The notes below the pieces were generated by a model. It saw nothing but the letters and a program-made list of their open reading frames with translations, did not search any database and was not told the DNA's origin. Shown here piece after piece: positions 45,317 through 56,697 of a DNA stretch of 64,000 nt. Each line of letters begins with the position of its first letter. The stretch's first letter is position 1. The translations under genes and the position numbers were made by a program. The stretch is from Xanthostigma xanthostigma (Eukaryota; Arthropoda; Insecta; Raphidioptera; Raphidiidae), in NCBI GenBank assembly GCA_963575645.1, contig OY754468.1, positions 19,306,465 through 19,370,464 on the forward strand, given 5' to 3'.

Positions 45317-45519
45317 ATTTTAAGTTTTTCACACTACATTTCATTACCGTTATAAATTTAAATCTTCCAAAGTGCACTATACCGGCTGTCAAAAATACAT
45401 TTGAGGCTAGTGAATTTGCAAAAAAACAATATCAGATAAGCAGGGGGTCTACCCGAAACCGAATAACATGGCAAGTGGTCTATGAGACAAGAAAGTTTGG
45501 GGACCTCTGCTGTATAGTA

Positions 45520-46100
45520 TTACGTATTTAGAGTTAACGGATTTCCATGAACGAGAAAAATGAATATTGCAAGAATGGCATGGATTGTGTAAAATTATAT
45601 AGGTACTGCCTTCACGGTCAAGATTTCATGCAGTTTCATCATCCTTCAATGAATAAGAGAAATGGCATTCGAATAAGGAAACAGTTATTCACAGAAAATA
45701 AATTATACGTGTGTGCACGGCTTATACGCACAATACTATGTATTTATTTACAATTTCGTTGAAAAAATGACAACTATGTGCTCTTTTCTTAGACAGGTGT
45801 ATTCAAAGTACGTTCCAAGGTTGCCTGTAGGTAATATTTGGATATTGTTTTTCCTGTATTTAAAACGTATTGGCAGATTAATCTTTTTTATTGTTTTTTT
45901 AAACATAAAATTGACGTAGGTACACGGTTTTATCTTTTGACCATTGATGTGTTGATGTAGCTCATTTATACTGTATGTCAGGCGTTCTTTTTACAATAAA
46001 TCAAAATCGATTCAAAATAACGTTGGAATTTGATTTTGGCTTTGAGACGTTTAGCCGGATTTTTTTTTATTATTTGCTTTTTAAAACCGGACACTTGCTA
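45520..46100. other. AT-rich intron DNA, nothing recognised
   Basis: Chance frames at 45547-45919 show no motif. Confidence 0.4.
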
Positions 46101-46105
46101 CATTT

Positions 46106-46512
46106 TATCTGATTGATGTGAAACATCTAATGGCGCGTTTGGTTGGGAGTAAAACCGTGCAATTGGCGCGGCTTTTTTATGGGAGGGCGTTACGTTTGTG
46201 TGCGTTGGATTAAACCTGGCTTAGTTGTGGGCGACATCTAGATCGCAGGCCGAAATATAGTTACTAGTATTTTGTTAGATGGCAACACGTGACGCTTGCT
46301 TTGTGTATGCGTTGGATTATAACTTGACTTTTGTTAAAGGCGACAAGTAGCTGACGGCAGAATTTAGTTACAGGATGAAATTTAGTTGTGAGGTGATATT
46401 TAGTTACTAGAATTTCGTTAGATTACAGGGCGAAATTTAGTTACTTAATACTAGAATTTCTCTTAAATTTATGTTTCACGTCTGCCAGGTGTTCCACGAC
46501 GGCTCACATTTT
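46106..46512 (+). repeat. Dispersed repeat G, copy 2
   Basis: Second copy of 23430-23790, same orientation. It has extra internal TTTAGTTAC-type units (GAAATTTAGTTA, GATATTTAGTTACTAG), which suggests expansion and loss of a short internal array. Confidence 0.75.
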
Positions 46513-46519
46513 TTTTAAT

Positions 46520-47200
46520 GAATAACGAAAAAAAAAAAATAAAACAAAAATGAAAATGATGAATTCAAAATTGAAACTTGGTATTTTTTCTTGAAATAGA
46601 TTTTTTTAACTAGTTTTTACGAATCATGTGGTTTTTGTTTGGATTTTTTTTCGGTTGCAATTTCCCTTGTTGATTTTTACGTCTGTATCTTCTCTGAGTC
46701 AAATCGGTGTTTACATCCCCCACCTTTCCTTAAATTAGGTACAATAGATACCTAAATATAATGTTTAGAATTAGAAGCCTCTTTGCATCTTCTTTGAGAA
46801 GCAAACCTCACCGGTTCCTTGGCGATTTTGTATGTAAATTCATATATTAAGAAACATTGTGAAAAACAGAACTTTTTGTTCCGGAAATAAAAAAATCACA
46901 TTTACATTTGTTTATACTCTTTGATAATCCACGTTGTCGGTTGACATTTAGAAAAATTACACGCAATAAAAGCGTAGGCGTTGTTACGCCTCTCATTTCA
47001 ATCGACGCGGTGAACCATAATTTATCTAATGCCATAGCAAAGGTGTAAAGAAAATAGTGGGCATAGAAATATGTAAATATTCACAGATTAATGCGATGAA
47101 ATCAGCTATATGACAAAACAAGCCGTGGGGTTTATATTAGGACATTACAAGTACGGCCCTTGAGATCTAGACGACCAGCTTCCCAGTATGATGAATATTG
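46520..47200. other. AT-rich intron DNA, nothing recognised
   Basis: The 62-codon minus frame at 46847-47035 has no recognised motif. Confidence 0.35.
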
Positions 47201-47261
47201 GATATCTAATATATAAAAAAATGAATGTTCGTCTGTCGTCTGTCTGTTCGACACCTATAAT

Positions 47262-47955
47262 AATAACAATAATTTATTGCGATGCCACTATTGTGGATAC
47301 AAACGTCAATACATAAAAAAATTAAAAAAGATCTTTCAGATCATAAGGCACCGTATTACAGAGATATTGCTTTAATTTGTTATTAAACTGTTTAGTTTTT
47401 TTTAAATTTTTGATTGCATCAGGCAATTTATATAGTACATTTTGTAACCTAAGTATAAGGGACTTTTTTCAAAAAAGGTTGTATTATGTTTTAACACAAT
47501 GTTTGTTATTGCGGGTGTTATAATTTTTTTTTGATATTCTGAAAAAAACATTTTTGAGTGCCTAACTGTGAGCAGCTCAAGAGCAAAAATCCCGTAAAAA
47601 GTTTGTAGTTTGATTTCTTTGAATAAATTTCGACATGAATCTCTGAATTTTATATTGAATATTAACCTGAAAATCTTCTTTGTAATACAAAAACTCGATG
47701 TCTATCTACCGACATACCCCACAATAGGATGACATATTTGATAGTATTTACTACAAAGTTCAAATGCGTGATAAAAAGTTAGTGAAGTTTCTCTGTTAAA
47801 CACCAATTTTATTTGATTAACTAAATAATAATAATAATAATTTAATTTTTTACAGATGTTATTAATTTGTGGAATCCACTTTAATGTATCATCTATGTGC
47901 AATCCTAAAAATTTTACCGAATCTTTTAATTGTATGACTATGTCAGCATTTTGAT
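47262..47955 (-). mobile_element. LINE (jockey/CR1-like) 3' fragment nested in a Helitron
   Basis: On the minus strand a reverse-transcriptase C-terminal relic is followed by AATAAATTATTGTTATTATT, which looks like a polyadenylation signal plus a repeated tail where the element meets Helitron sequence (GACACCTATA). The 5' part is missing, as usual for truncated LINE insertions. Confidence 0.72.
47480..47950 (-). pseudogene. Reverse-transcriptase C-terminal relic of a non-LTR retrotransposon
   Basis: Read on the minus strand, VKFLGLHIDDTLKW and HINNI-like QINNICKKLN match the segment after the catalytic palm in jockey/CR1-type LINE proteins. They are followed by TFYHAFELCSKYYQI, then WGMSVDRHRVFVLQRR. 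After a frameshift near that point the frame continues RLIFNIKFRDSCRNLFKEIK and ALELLTVRHSKMFF, again typical of this region. The catalytic YADD box is not present. Frameshift and truncation make it a dead copy. Confidence 0.75.
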
Positions 47956-48299
47956 TCGAATAGAAAACAAACCACCAACAGTCACGGGACCTCTGATCCT
48001 GAACTGCACACAGCTAGTTTTTTCTATACCATTCATCCGATTATTACGATTAAACTTTGGTAAGTTGTTGTGCGTGCGCCCACGAAGGTTTCTGGCCAAA
48101 AAATGCGTTGTGTTTTAAAGTGGTACTGCATACTGCAATACGGTGAAGCCAACGACTCTATTTGCCACTGCCGAGCGAGGCGCAACCCCGTTAGGCAAGA
48201 CTGTATTACGGTGGAGCCGAAGGCGCTACTAGATATTGTTTTCGCTGCCGTGTTTTATCTCAGTTGCGTGCTAAGCCGCGGGTAGCGGCTAGTTATGAA

Positions 48300-49810
48300 T
48301 AAATGATAATAATTAAAAGTAGGTAATTTATGTATCAAAACGTAAAATCAGTTTTTATGCACGAGTTGTGACATTATGTTGAAACAAGCGGCCAACGAGT
48401 TGTCACAAACCAAGGCTATTCTGACATACTTTGGAAGGTTTTTGCATCATAAATTTTTTTCTGTTATAAAATCTTAGTTTATTTTTTGTTGTATCTTGCC
48501 GAATGGCTCTTCAACTATCTATCCCCAGAAAAAAGTAGATTACCAGCCGCAACCAAAATAATAAAAAAAAAACAATCAATTTAGTGTGGGGGCTTATTTA
48601 AGATACCTGTATCTTTTGAGATATGTCTATAAGAAACACTTTCATGGTACTTCTTAACATCGTATGTAACGAATATAAATCAATATTAGTAATTTATAAA
48701 ATTATAGCACTGCAAGTGTAACCGATAAAAAGTATAATATTATTTTATTGCTCTGATTGTAAATCAAATCTCAAACATGTGTCTGCAGGTGCCACGCCCC
48801 TCATCTCGCGAGGCGGATTTGACGAAGTTCCCTCGAGTAAATGGAAATAATAAATTCGTGCAACACAACGACTTGCTTGCGTCCGCGTATATAATATTAT
48901 TACGAACGAGGGCATGTCAACAGATATTTAAAAAATGCATGGGATTTATTTACTCGGAACATCTTGTTGGAAGTTACTACTTTCGGATAAACGGAAAACA
49001 AAGCAAGATAATAATTTTTTTGCCAACTCTTTTATGATCACCCTTTTGACCTTAGCTGTTGAGTATTTATATCTACAGTAAAACTAATGCGTTTTCAACC
49101 TGACGGTACTAATTGACTCATGTATTTTCAACTTCGTCTTCATCCTCACTTCGTGGCAGTCATAGACCAATCAGAAAAAAACTTTATTAATTTGAGGTTA
49201 AACGTAAAACTTATGTGCAGCGTAGGTGGAAACACTTAACGTGAGATGTACTGAGTACTGAGAACTTGAAAATACTTAAGTAAAATCATGATGTTGAAAA
49301 TACATAAGCCCGTCTGTATCTAACAATTTTCTTCAGGACCTAAAATAATAGCAAATAGATAGTCCTTTTAACACTCTTTGTTTATATAATTTTTTAATAT
49401 TATTAATGCGATGTTTGGTTTATGTTAATTGTTCTTTTTAATTAAAATAATTGATTAAAGTGTGGTCACTAAAATAAAATTGGCAGATATTTTTTTTATT
49501 GTAATAATAAATGCTTTGGCAAAAGCTAGCGGATATTTTACTGTGTAGCCAACATACATTGTATTAATTATATTTATTTACTGCTAATGACATAAAAGTC
49601 ACAAAAAATAATTATGCGGAAATCATTTTCTATTTATATAATAATAATAATGATGTCGTTATTGATTAAAAAGGATTTGATTAATAGACAAAATTCTACG
49701 TAAACGCTTCGAACTTAACTTTGACACGTAAATATACATAGGGGATCTACACATAACTTTGCAATAAAAATTTAAAATAAAATCATAATTAACAATCTAT
49801 ATAATATATA
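48300..49810. other. AT-rich intron DNA, no gene recognised
   Basis: The 86-codon plus frame at 48777-49037 shows no domain; it begins in a GC-richer patch (GTGCCACGCCCCTCATCTCG). No matched repeat. Confidence 0.4.
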
Positions 49811-49814
49811 AATC

Positions 49815-50148
49815 AATGCCACTTTTCGTTGTAATTTTATAACTCAAGAGCGGGCTCACCTATCCAAACCAAAATTTGAGGCTTTGTTCGGACTATTTAG
49901 TAGATGGTTTATGTGAAGTTTGCACAAAATCGGTCGAACGGTTCTTCATTTATCACATTTTTTGTAACAAATATCTATAAAAATCAATGCCAAGATATAT
50001 AAAAAATGTAATAAATGAAGAACCGCTCGACCGATTTTGTGCAAACTTCACATAAACCATCTACTAAATAGTCCGAAAGAAGCCTCAAATTTTGGTTTAG
50101 ATAGGTGAGCCCGTTCTTGAGTTATAAAATTACAACGAAAGTGGCATT
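49815..50148. mobile_element. Foldback MITE with about 145-bp arms
   Basis: AATGCCACTTTTCGTTGTAA, GGGCTCACCTAT, TAGTAGATGGTTTATGTGAA and GTTTGCACAAAATCGGTCGA are mirrored with few changes in the right arm. The loop is about 45 bases. No coding content. Confidence 0.87.
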
Positions 50149-50429
50149 TTTTAAAAATCAATTTTTTGACGTATGAAAATACTTAAATATTGTAAGTAGG
50201 TTTTGGAATTTTATACAAACAATGAAACAATTGTTTTCAAAATATTATGACAGTTAATCTTTAATTACTATCCAAGTGAGACTTAAAACAAATACGTATT
50301 TGAAAGAAAGTTAAAAACAATTATTATTATAGGTGAGAAATTTTAATAAATACATTTTTAACCCAAATTTGAAGCGAAAGATGCAATATCATAGATCAAG
50401 ATGACGGCGAATCAGTTTTACAAGTACCG

Positions 50430-51197
50430 GCAAGTGTTTTAAAGACCAGTTATCCATGAATACTTTACGCTATTTTTTTTCGAACACGACGGCGCAGCCG
50501 GAGTGAACCCTCAAAATAGAGCAAGTGTTTTAAAGACCGGTTATCCACGAATACTTTACGCTATTTTTTTTCGAGCACGACGGCGCAGCCGGAGTAAACC
50601 CTCGAAATAGAGCAAGTGTTTTAAAGACCAGTTATCCACGAATACTTTACGCTATTTTTTTTCGAGCACGACGGCGCAGCCGGAGTGAGCCCTCGAAATA
50701 GAGCAAGTGTTTTAAAGACCAGTTATTCACGAATACTTTACGCTATTTTTTTTCGAGCACGGCGGCGTAGCCGGAGTGAACCCTCAAAATAAAGCGTTTT
50801 AAAGACCAGTTATCCACGAATAATTTACGCTATTTTTTTTCGAGCACGACGGCGCAGCCGGAGTTAACCCTCGAAACAGAGCAAGTGTTTTAAAGACCAG
50901 TTATCCACGAATAATTTACGCTATTTTTTTCGAGCACGACGGCGCAGCCGGAGTGAACCCTCGAAATAGAGCAAGTGTTTTAAAGATCAGTTATCTACGA
51001 ATACTTTACGCTATTTTTTTTCGAGCACGACGGCGCAGCCGGAGTGAACCCTCGAAATAGAGCGTTTTAAAGACCAGTTATCCACGAATACTTTACGCTA
51101 TTTTTTTCGAGCACGACGGCGCAGCCGGAGTAAACCCTCGAAATAGAGCAAGTGTTTTAAAGACCAGTTATCCACGAATACTTTACGTTATTTTTTA
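50430..51197 (+). repeat. 91-bp tandem array, eight full units and a partial ninth
   Basis: Units start at 50430, 50521, 50612, 50703, 50794, 50881, 50971, 51062 and 51148. Each holds GTTTTAAAGACCAGTTATCC, CGAATACTTTACGCTATT, GAGCACGACGGCGCAGCCGG and an A(A/G)CCCTCGAAATAGA end. Two units start with GCGTTTT instead of GCAAGTGTTTT, a shared 4-base deletion. The T run varies between 7 and 8. Similarity between units is very high, implying recent amplification or homogenisation. Confidence 0.95.
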
Positions 51198-51352
51198 TTG
51201 ACGTATGCAGTCATATATATCTCCATACACACATATACGCACATGTATATTTTAAAATAGCTAGCAATTAATAAAATAGATAGATAGATGTTCCAATTAA
51301 ATTTTTTTATTATTTCACTTTATACGTAGCGAAGCACGTACAGGGCCGCTAG
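51198..51352 (+). mobile_element. Helitron-like 3' end after the 91-bp array
   Basis: ACGTAGCGAAGCACGTACAG can fold and is followed by GGCCGCTAG|T, the form of a Helitron terminus. The tandem array could be internal to this element. The 5' end is not identified. Confidence 0.55.
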
Positions 51353-51416
51353 TATTATATAAAAATAATATTCATTAATAATAAAGCCTATACAGGGATG
51401 AAGGCATGACGTAAAA

Positions 51417-51763
51417 TCTATATCTATATATTGAAATGTTTGTTTGTTTGGTTGAACGCGCTAATCTCAGGAACTACTGGTTCGAATTGAAATATTTTTT
51501 TGTTGGATAGTCCATTTATCGAGGAAGGCTATAGGCTATATAATATCACGCTATGACCAATAGGAGCGGAGCATCAATGAAAAATGTTGCAAAATATAAC
51601 TCAAAATTTGTCCGACCGACAAAAACTTTAGAACGGTAACTCCGATCATCATGAAATTTGGACACAACATTTATCTCGGTAAACTTAGATGAACGTGCGT
51701 ATGCTCATGTCCCTCCCCCCATTCGTTCTTTTGCACCCGGATGAAACCGGGCGGGATCGCTAT
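51417..51763 (+). mobile_element. Helitron, non-autonomous (CCGGGCGGGACCGCTAG family), copy 3
   Basis: Starts AAA|TCTATATCTATATATTG. Shares GAACGCGCTAATCTCAGGAA, AGGCTATAGGCTATATAATA and AACGGTAACTCCGATCATCA with copy 2. It ends in GCACCCGGATGAAACCGGGC, then GGGATCGCTAT, so the terminal CTAG has mutated. It lacks the tRNA-like insertion of copy 2. Confidence 0.82.
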
Positions 51764-51769
51764 CTAATA

Positions 51770-53465
51770 TCAATATTGGCATTTAAACTGGTAATGCATA
51801 ATATCTATAGTGCAGATTAACTTTTAGTATTAAAGAGTTGAAATTTAAACAATTTAGCTCAGAAGGCAAGATATAATAATGATGAGCCAAGTACGTTATT
51901 AAAATTAAACAGATAGAAAATTATTTTAGCACAATTTTTTTAGAAAACCTTTTTCTCAAAATCTAAATGTATAGGTATATTTTTATCATCTGGATTCTAG
52001 AATAATTCATTTATATTTTTTTTACATAATATGTTTTTACGTGACTTGGAGGATATGGATGATTTTCATAGAATAACAAAACGAGATCTATTAAAATACA
52101 AAATCAGACTGATTCCACTAGTTCTCTACAATCGTCAGGTTTTTGAACGGTACCTACTACTTGGTGCGTTTGTAATTTGTATCTGCAATCGAATCATCGG
52201 CGCAGATGGTCACGACTCACATTATTAACTCTCTCTAGGTGTTGTTGAGTGCGACGAATTTGTTGTAACACTTTTTAGGATTTGAAGGTCTTTCTGTGTC
52301 TAGTTTTCCATTAATGTCCTGTGGCGGCGAGTGCTTAAGCTAGATCGGTTATACAGTCCACGGCGCCGAAATTCGTTTTGATGGAATTCTATTTTGCATT
52401 GATTGCTTTATTCTAATTAGTACCTATTATTTTAATCGGTTCACTGAATGTAGGTGTTTATATCTCTCATGAATGTAAAATAAACGATTACACCGCTCTA
52501 ATTAATTGATTTATGACATTCGAGAGTTTTTGTAATTTTAAGGACGAATTCCGAAGTGTGCTTGAGAACTGGAGTTACAATATTTTCAAGTTTTGAACGT
52601 GTCGAACCAGATCACACAACTTTAGAATTTTATTCAAAAAAATTAAATTATATCCAGTTGGGAGACTTCCTGTTGAACAAAATCTTTATATTTAAAAATT
52701 ATTTTTTACTTTTTAGTCCACAGTGCTAAAAAAAGCGAGTTTATTTAGTTTTTTAGACTATAATTTTAATTAAATCATTAAAATCGCCTGCGGGTAAGCA
52801 ACGCAACGTAAAGTCGACACGGTTCGTTAGCCTGCTTACAGTAATTTTTCGCGATAATTAATGTCATTGTTATATATATTTATACATATTTATATACTTA
52901 TATAAATTATTGTATTGTAATGGGTTCTTAATACGTGTGCGAAATTTCAAATTATTCAGAGGTCTAAAAAATTAATTTGAAAGATTCAATTAAATAGACA
53001 CACATACACATACAGGTGCTAAAAAGAAATTTTTATAAACATTTCTTAATTTCTTTACAACATTTCTGGGTAGACACAATCTAATAGTCTAAACGTGCTG
53101 GTAATATCTTTTTTCACATTATAGATTTTCGTTGTCTAAAATGAATATTTATGAGTAAAATAAAAACGGTGAATTCACCACCCGCATGTAAATTTTCTGG
53201 AAGCATTAACGTAAATTTAGCGCGTATTGTTCTGTTTTATTTTGAGTACGGGTAATTTATATTCATGAAAAAAATCGATAAAAGGTTATCTGCAAATAGA
53301 ACTATGTACATTACCTATAAATGTATTCGATTACTTAGCGTGTGGGCGGTATTCCTCTGAAAACAGAGTGATACTGCGTATTTATTTGTTGGGATGTTAA
53401 ATGATGAAATTTTAAATGTTTTACAAAATAATCAAATCAAGATAGTATAAAGCTACTGATTATAT
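51770..53465. other. AT-rich intron DNA with fragments of repeats F and H
   Basis: 52630-52755 matches repeat F (20080-20225) and 52920-53010 matches repeat H around 27290-28320. The 65-codon frame at 52031-52228 shows no domain. Otherwise nothing recognised. Confidence 0.5.
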
Positions 53466-53470
53466 TTATA

Positions 53471-53993
53471 TACAGGGTGTCCTACGACATGACTGCCATA
53501 GCCTGGGACTGTGCTGCTGGGGTGATTTCAAGTCAAAAATGTCTAATGAACATATACCCGGAACGCTATCCTAACTGAGCTAGAAGCATTTGAAATTTTA
53601 AATAAGTAAGCCCACTAATGCAGGTATAAGGTTCAGCTGTTGGTTTTGTTATTATTAAAAAGACCGGGTGGCTGTGGATCACCATTAGTATTTATTCGTT
53701 CTGATCCTGAGATTCTTCGCAGAGCTACCACTTCAATTCTAAGAAGAGCTAGACTATGTATACAGCGACTGGGTGGAAATTTTGAGCAATTAATTCAATA
53801 AAGCGATTTCTTTTTAAATGGTTTTTAAATTAGTAGGGAATTCCTACTACTACTTATCTAAAATTTCAAATGCTTCTAGCTCAGTTAGGATAGCGTTCCG
53901 GGTATGTTCATAATTCATTAGACATTTATGACTTGAAATCACCCCAGCAATACAGACCCAGGCTATGGCAGTCATGTCGTGGGACACCCTGTA
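53471..53993. mobile_element. TACAGGGTGTCC TIR element J
   Basis: Ends TACAGGGTGTCC and GGGACACCCTGTA, with arms of about 135 bases sharing CGACATGACTGCCATAGCC, GGGGTGATTTCAAGTCA and GGAACGCTATCCTAACTGAG. TATA flanks both sides, so the duplication could be TA. No transposase. Element K (56698) has similar outer bases. Confidence 0.85.
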
Positions 53994-53997
53994 TATA

Positions 53998-54192
53998 ACA
54001 TTTTGGTGTCCGTAATTCCTCGCCTCCTAAGCGCGGCTTGACCGATTTTGAAGACAATTTTTTTGTATTTATGTGCTCACCTGGATGGTTCTTAGCTATA
54101 GGTAGGTGGCACTATTGTTGAGACCCAGAAAAATGTCTTGTTATTTTCCAACCAAATTTTTTTGATCCGGTAAGTCCGGGACGGGTTGCTAG
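53998..54192 (+). mobile_element. Helitron-like 3' end
   Basis: ATCCGGTAAGTCCGGG can fold and is followed by ACGGGTTGCTAG|T. The upstream part has GCGCGGCTTGACCGATTTTG. The 5' end is unclear. Confidence 0.5.
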
Positions 54193-54810
54193 TAATAATT
54201 AAAATTCGATGTTTTGTGTCGAATTTTAAATGGCACAGCTTCACGTACGTGCGCCATAATTAGAGGGAACTCGTGGATTTCTATAGCCATGGACTTGTTT
54301 AAGGCTTACTGTCATAATCGGTTTCTACCAACATACTTCAAAAAGACATCTTCAGCAGAAAATGTTTCGAACAATAGGTACTTCGATATCTGCGTCAACT
54401 GCGACTTCTACAAAAACTATCAGATTCGATGGAAACTAAGCCCAAATATGCAGATTTGGAAGTCAATTTAACTAAAGAGCTCTCGACGAACAATTTGAAA
54501 AAAACGTGACTCGGAAACTGAACACCCAAAAAGAAGTTCACACATTACATTCTACATTATTGCAATATACACAAATATGTTAAAACTTCATTTCCAAAAT
54601 CTAAAATTTATCAATTAATCGTATTTGTTCACTACTTGCGTAATATTTTTTCTGTAATATATTTAAAATTTCAAAATAAACAAGCTAAGGCGAACTGAAA
54701 TATCCGTATTTCTCTCAATCCGATGTCAGAAGAAAAGCGAACACCAAGATTATAATTTTGGTGCCTACATTGGAAAGGAAATCGGACCTCCCTTTCTAAT
54801 ATAAGCACTT
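54193..54810. other. Intron DNA with a frame of unknown origin
   Basis: The 85-codon plus frame at 54214-54471 begins at a non-ATG codon and shows no domain. Frames next to it in other phases are also open for short stretches. A decayed transposase is conceivable, but I cannot support it. Confidence 0.3.
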
Positions 54811-54814
54811 ATCT

Positions 54815-55446
54815 TCTAAATATATAAAAGGAAACCGTGACTGACTGATCTATCAACGCACAGCTTAAACCATTGGAGGGATTGGGCTGAAATTTGGCAC
54901 ACAAATAGTTATTGTGACGTAGGCATCTGCTTAGAACGGAATTTTGAAAATTCAACCCCTAAAAGGGTGTAACGGGAGTTCAAAATTTGAATGCGGAGAA
55001 TCAACGCACAGCTGAAACCACAGGACGGATTGGGCTGAAATTTGGCACACTGATAGTTATTATGAAGTAGGCATCCGCTAAGAACAGATTTTTGGAAATT
55101 TAACCCCTAAAAGAGTGTAACGAGGGTTCAAAATTTGCATATAGAAATCATATAAGATAGATGTATCATTCCTAAAATGCGCAGGATTACTCCTGTCAAC
55201 AAATAAATAAACAAGTGTTTCATGCTTTTTCAAAAATACCCCTTCAGAGGGTGAAAAGAGGTAAATAGTCTAAAAATCAACGTAGTGTCATTTTCAAGGT
55301 TTGTCAGGATGTTGATCACGTGAACGTCATCAATTTTGACATTTATTAGGGGGGGGTCTACGTCGAGAAAGGAGGAACTATGCCAAATAATGGGAAAGCG
55401 TCCATGTTTCGTCTCAATCGCGTGCGAAGCCACGGGTAACGGCTAG
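54815..55446 (+). mobile_element. Helitron (GCGGCTAG family) with internal duplication
   Basis: Starts CT|TCTAAATATATAAAAGGAAA and CCGTGACTGACTGA. Ends GTTTCGTCTCAATCGCGTGC, GAAGCCACGGGTAACGG, CTAG|T. A 148-bp unit beginning ATCAACGCACAGC is duplicated (54853 and 55001) and contains GATTGGGCTGAAATTTGGCA. No Rep/helicase; the minus frame is incidental. Confidence 0.78.
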
Positions 55447-55892
55447 TACATTATAATTCAGTCGGCCGAGATCGGATCGGGGCAAATATGATTCCAGTGT
55501 AGGTGTAGCCTTAAAATATTTGCGATGTTTAATTAGTGTTACACAGACGCAGTAGTTCAGCAATGCTGTCTATAAGCGTGATTATTTTAGGACATGACTT
55601 AAAAGTGCGAATTTACGCATACAGATGTTGATTAATAGCAATATATATATATTATAATATATAGTCTACACACTATATGAATTTGTGCTAGTGTTATAAA
55701 TACGTACGTGTCGAAAAAGCAGCGACAACAAAATAATTAAGTCTTGTTAATACACCAGGCCCATAAAACATAATAATGCACCAATTTAGCGGTGACCGCG
55801 CTCTGCAGCCTGTATATTAATGATATCAGATCTGTCGTCTTATATACATGTACAATAGCTACAGTCGGTCCTCGACTTACAAACTTCCGAAG

Positions 55893-56170
55893 ATAGTCCA
55901 GTCTCCAGCGGTTTTCACCCACGAATTCTAAGAAACAGCATCGATTTTAATGAAAATTTAGCGGTAAGTAGGGGGTAGGTCAAGGAACAAAAGTTATATG
56001 GTGATTTTTTCCGGATAAGGGTAGTTTTCACCCTCTAAAAACAAAAAGCACACATTGGGACTATATAACTTTTGAAGAGTAGGGCGTAATGAGCTTATCT
56101 GCCAAGTTTCATCAAAATTGGTGCTGTTTCTCAGAATTTGTGGCTTGATACTGATTTTTACCGCTGCATT
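55893..56170. mobile_element. TIR element C, copy 2 (short)
   Basis: The left end ATAGTCCAGTCTCCAGCGG equals that of 13508-14371, followed by AAGGAACAAAAGTTATAT. The right half mirrors it (ATATAACTTTTG, GCTGTTTCTCAGAATT), with a diverged end near CCGCTGCATTGG. It therefore folds on itself, unlike copy 1. Confidence 0.68.
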
Positions 56171-56359
56171 GGAAGGATAAGATACGAATCAAATGCTACT
56201 TTTTGCATGTGTCTACCAACACATTGTCAAATGGGACGTCGGGGTGCATTTGGAAACCCCAAGAGTGCATTAAGAACCTGCCTATCGTTTTTAGGGTTCC
56301 GTATATCCTATGAAAAAACCCTTATAGGACCACTCCCGTGTCTGTTCGTAATGTAGACA

Positions 56360-56630
56360 TGGAAAAAGTCGTTACTGTGTGATCACAGTGACTGTTATTT
56401 CAGTTACACAAAAATCACAGTGACAAAATATCGTGACTTTGTCACGTCGGTCCTGAGCGAGCAAACACTGGGACGTTACGTCGGCTAGGTACTCGGTTGG
56501 AGCGACCGTCGTGATTGGAACAATACGCGTTACTTTTGAACGAGATTCCCTCTTGTCAGATCACAGTGACCATTTTAAACGACTGGTCACAGTGATTTTT
56601 TCATCGTTAAGTTATTTATTCCCAAACTCT
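56360..56630. mobile_element. CACAGTGA-rich insertion, possibly a hAT-like MITE
   Basis: GATCACAGTGAC-type palindromic motifs occur at about 56380, 56409, 56560 and 56587, and AT(C/G)GAAAAAGTC at the left resembles ATGAAAAAATCAC read inward from the right. It interrupts a repeat whose uninterrupted form is at 34660-34720. Ends and duplication are not sharp. Confidence 0.42.
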
Positions 56631-56697
56631 ATTCGTCCGTCACAACTTATTTTCTCCGAATCTGTTGGACGAAATAAGTTGAAATTTAGTACGTATA

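Larger units (their letters stand above)
43434..45509. mobile_element. Composite hAT-like insertion with perfect 8-bp duplication
   Basis: The exact 8-mer CTGTATAG flanks it at 43426-43433 and 45510-45517. The left end is CAGTGATTCCCACAGTGG and the right end read inward is CAGAGGTCCCCAAAC; both fit YARNG and share the CC(C/A)CA core. GGGGTC/GGGGTCTAC stretches lie near both ends. Most of the interior is a later insertion of the AGGGTTCCGTAC family (43796-45316). No transposase. Confidence 0.8.
47205..48292 (+). mobile_element. Helitron (GCGGCTAG family) interrupted by a LINE
   Basis: Starts ATA|TCTAATATATAAAAAAATG and ATGTTCGTCTG, then resumes after the LINE with CACGGGACCTCTGATCCTGA and AGGTTTCTGGCCAAAAAATG. 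Ends ACGGTGGAGCCGAAGGCGCT, CTAAGCCGCGGGTAGCGG, CTAG|T. Host A and T flank it as expected. No Rep/helicase. Confidence 0.75.

Noticed and set aside
50430..51197. CRISPR-like regular array
   Set aside because: The whole 91-bp unit is conserved, so there are no unique spacers; it is a eukaryotic minisatellite.
54214..54471. Possible decayed transposase
   Set aside because: A KPKYADLE-like string appears in a neighbouring frame, but it is too short and unsupported by flanking motifs or terminal repeats.
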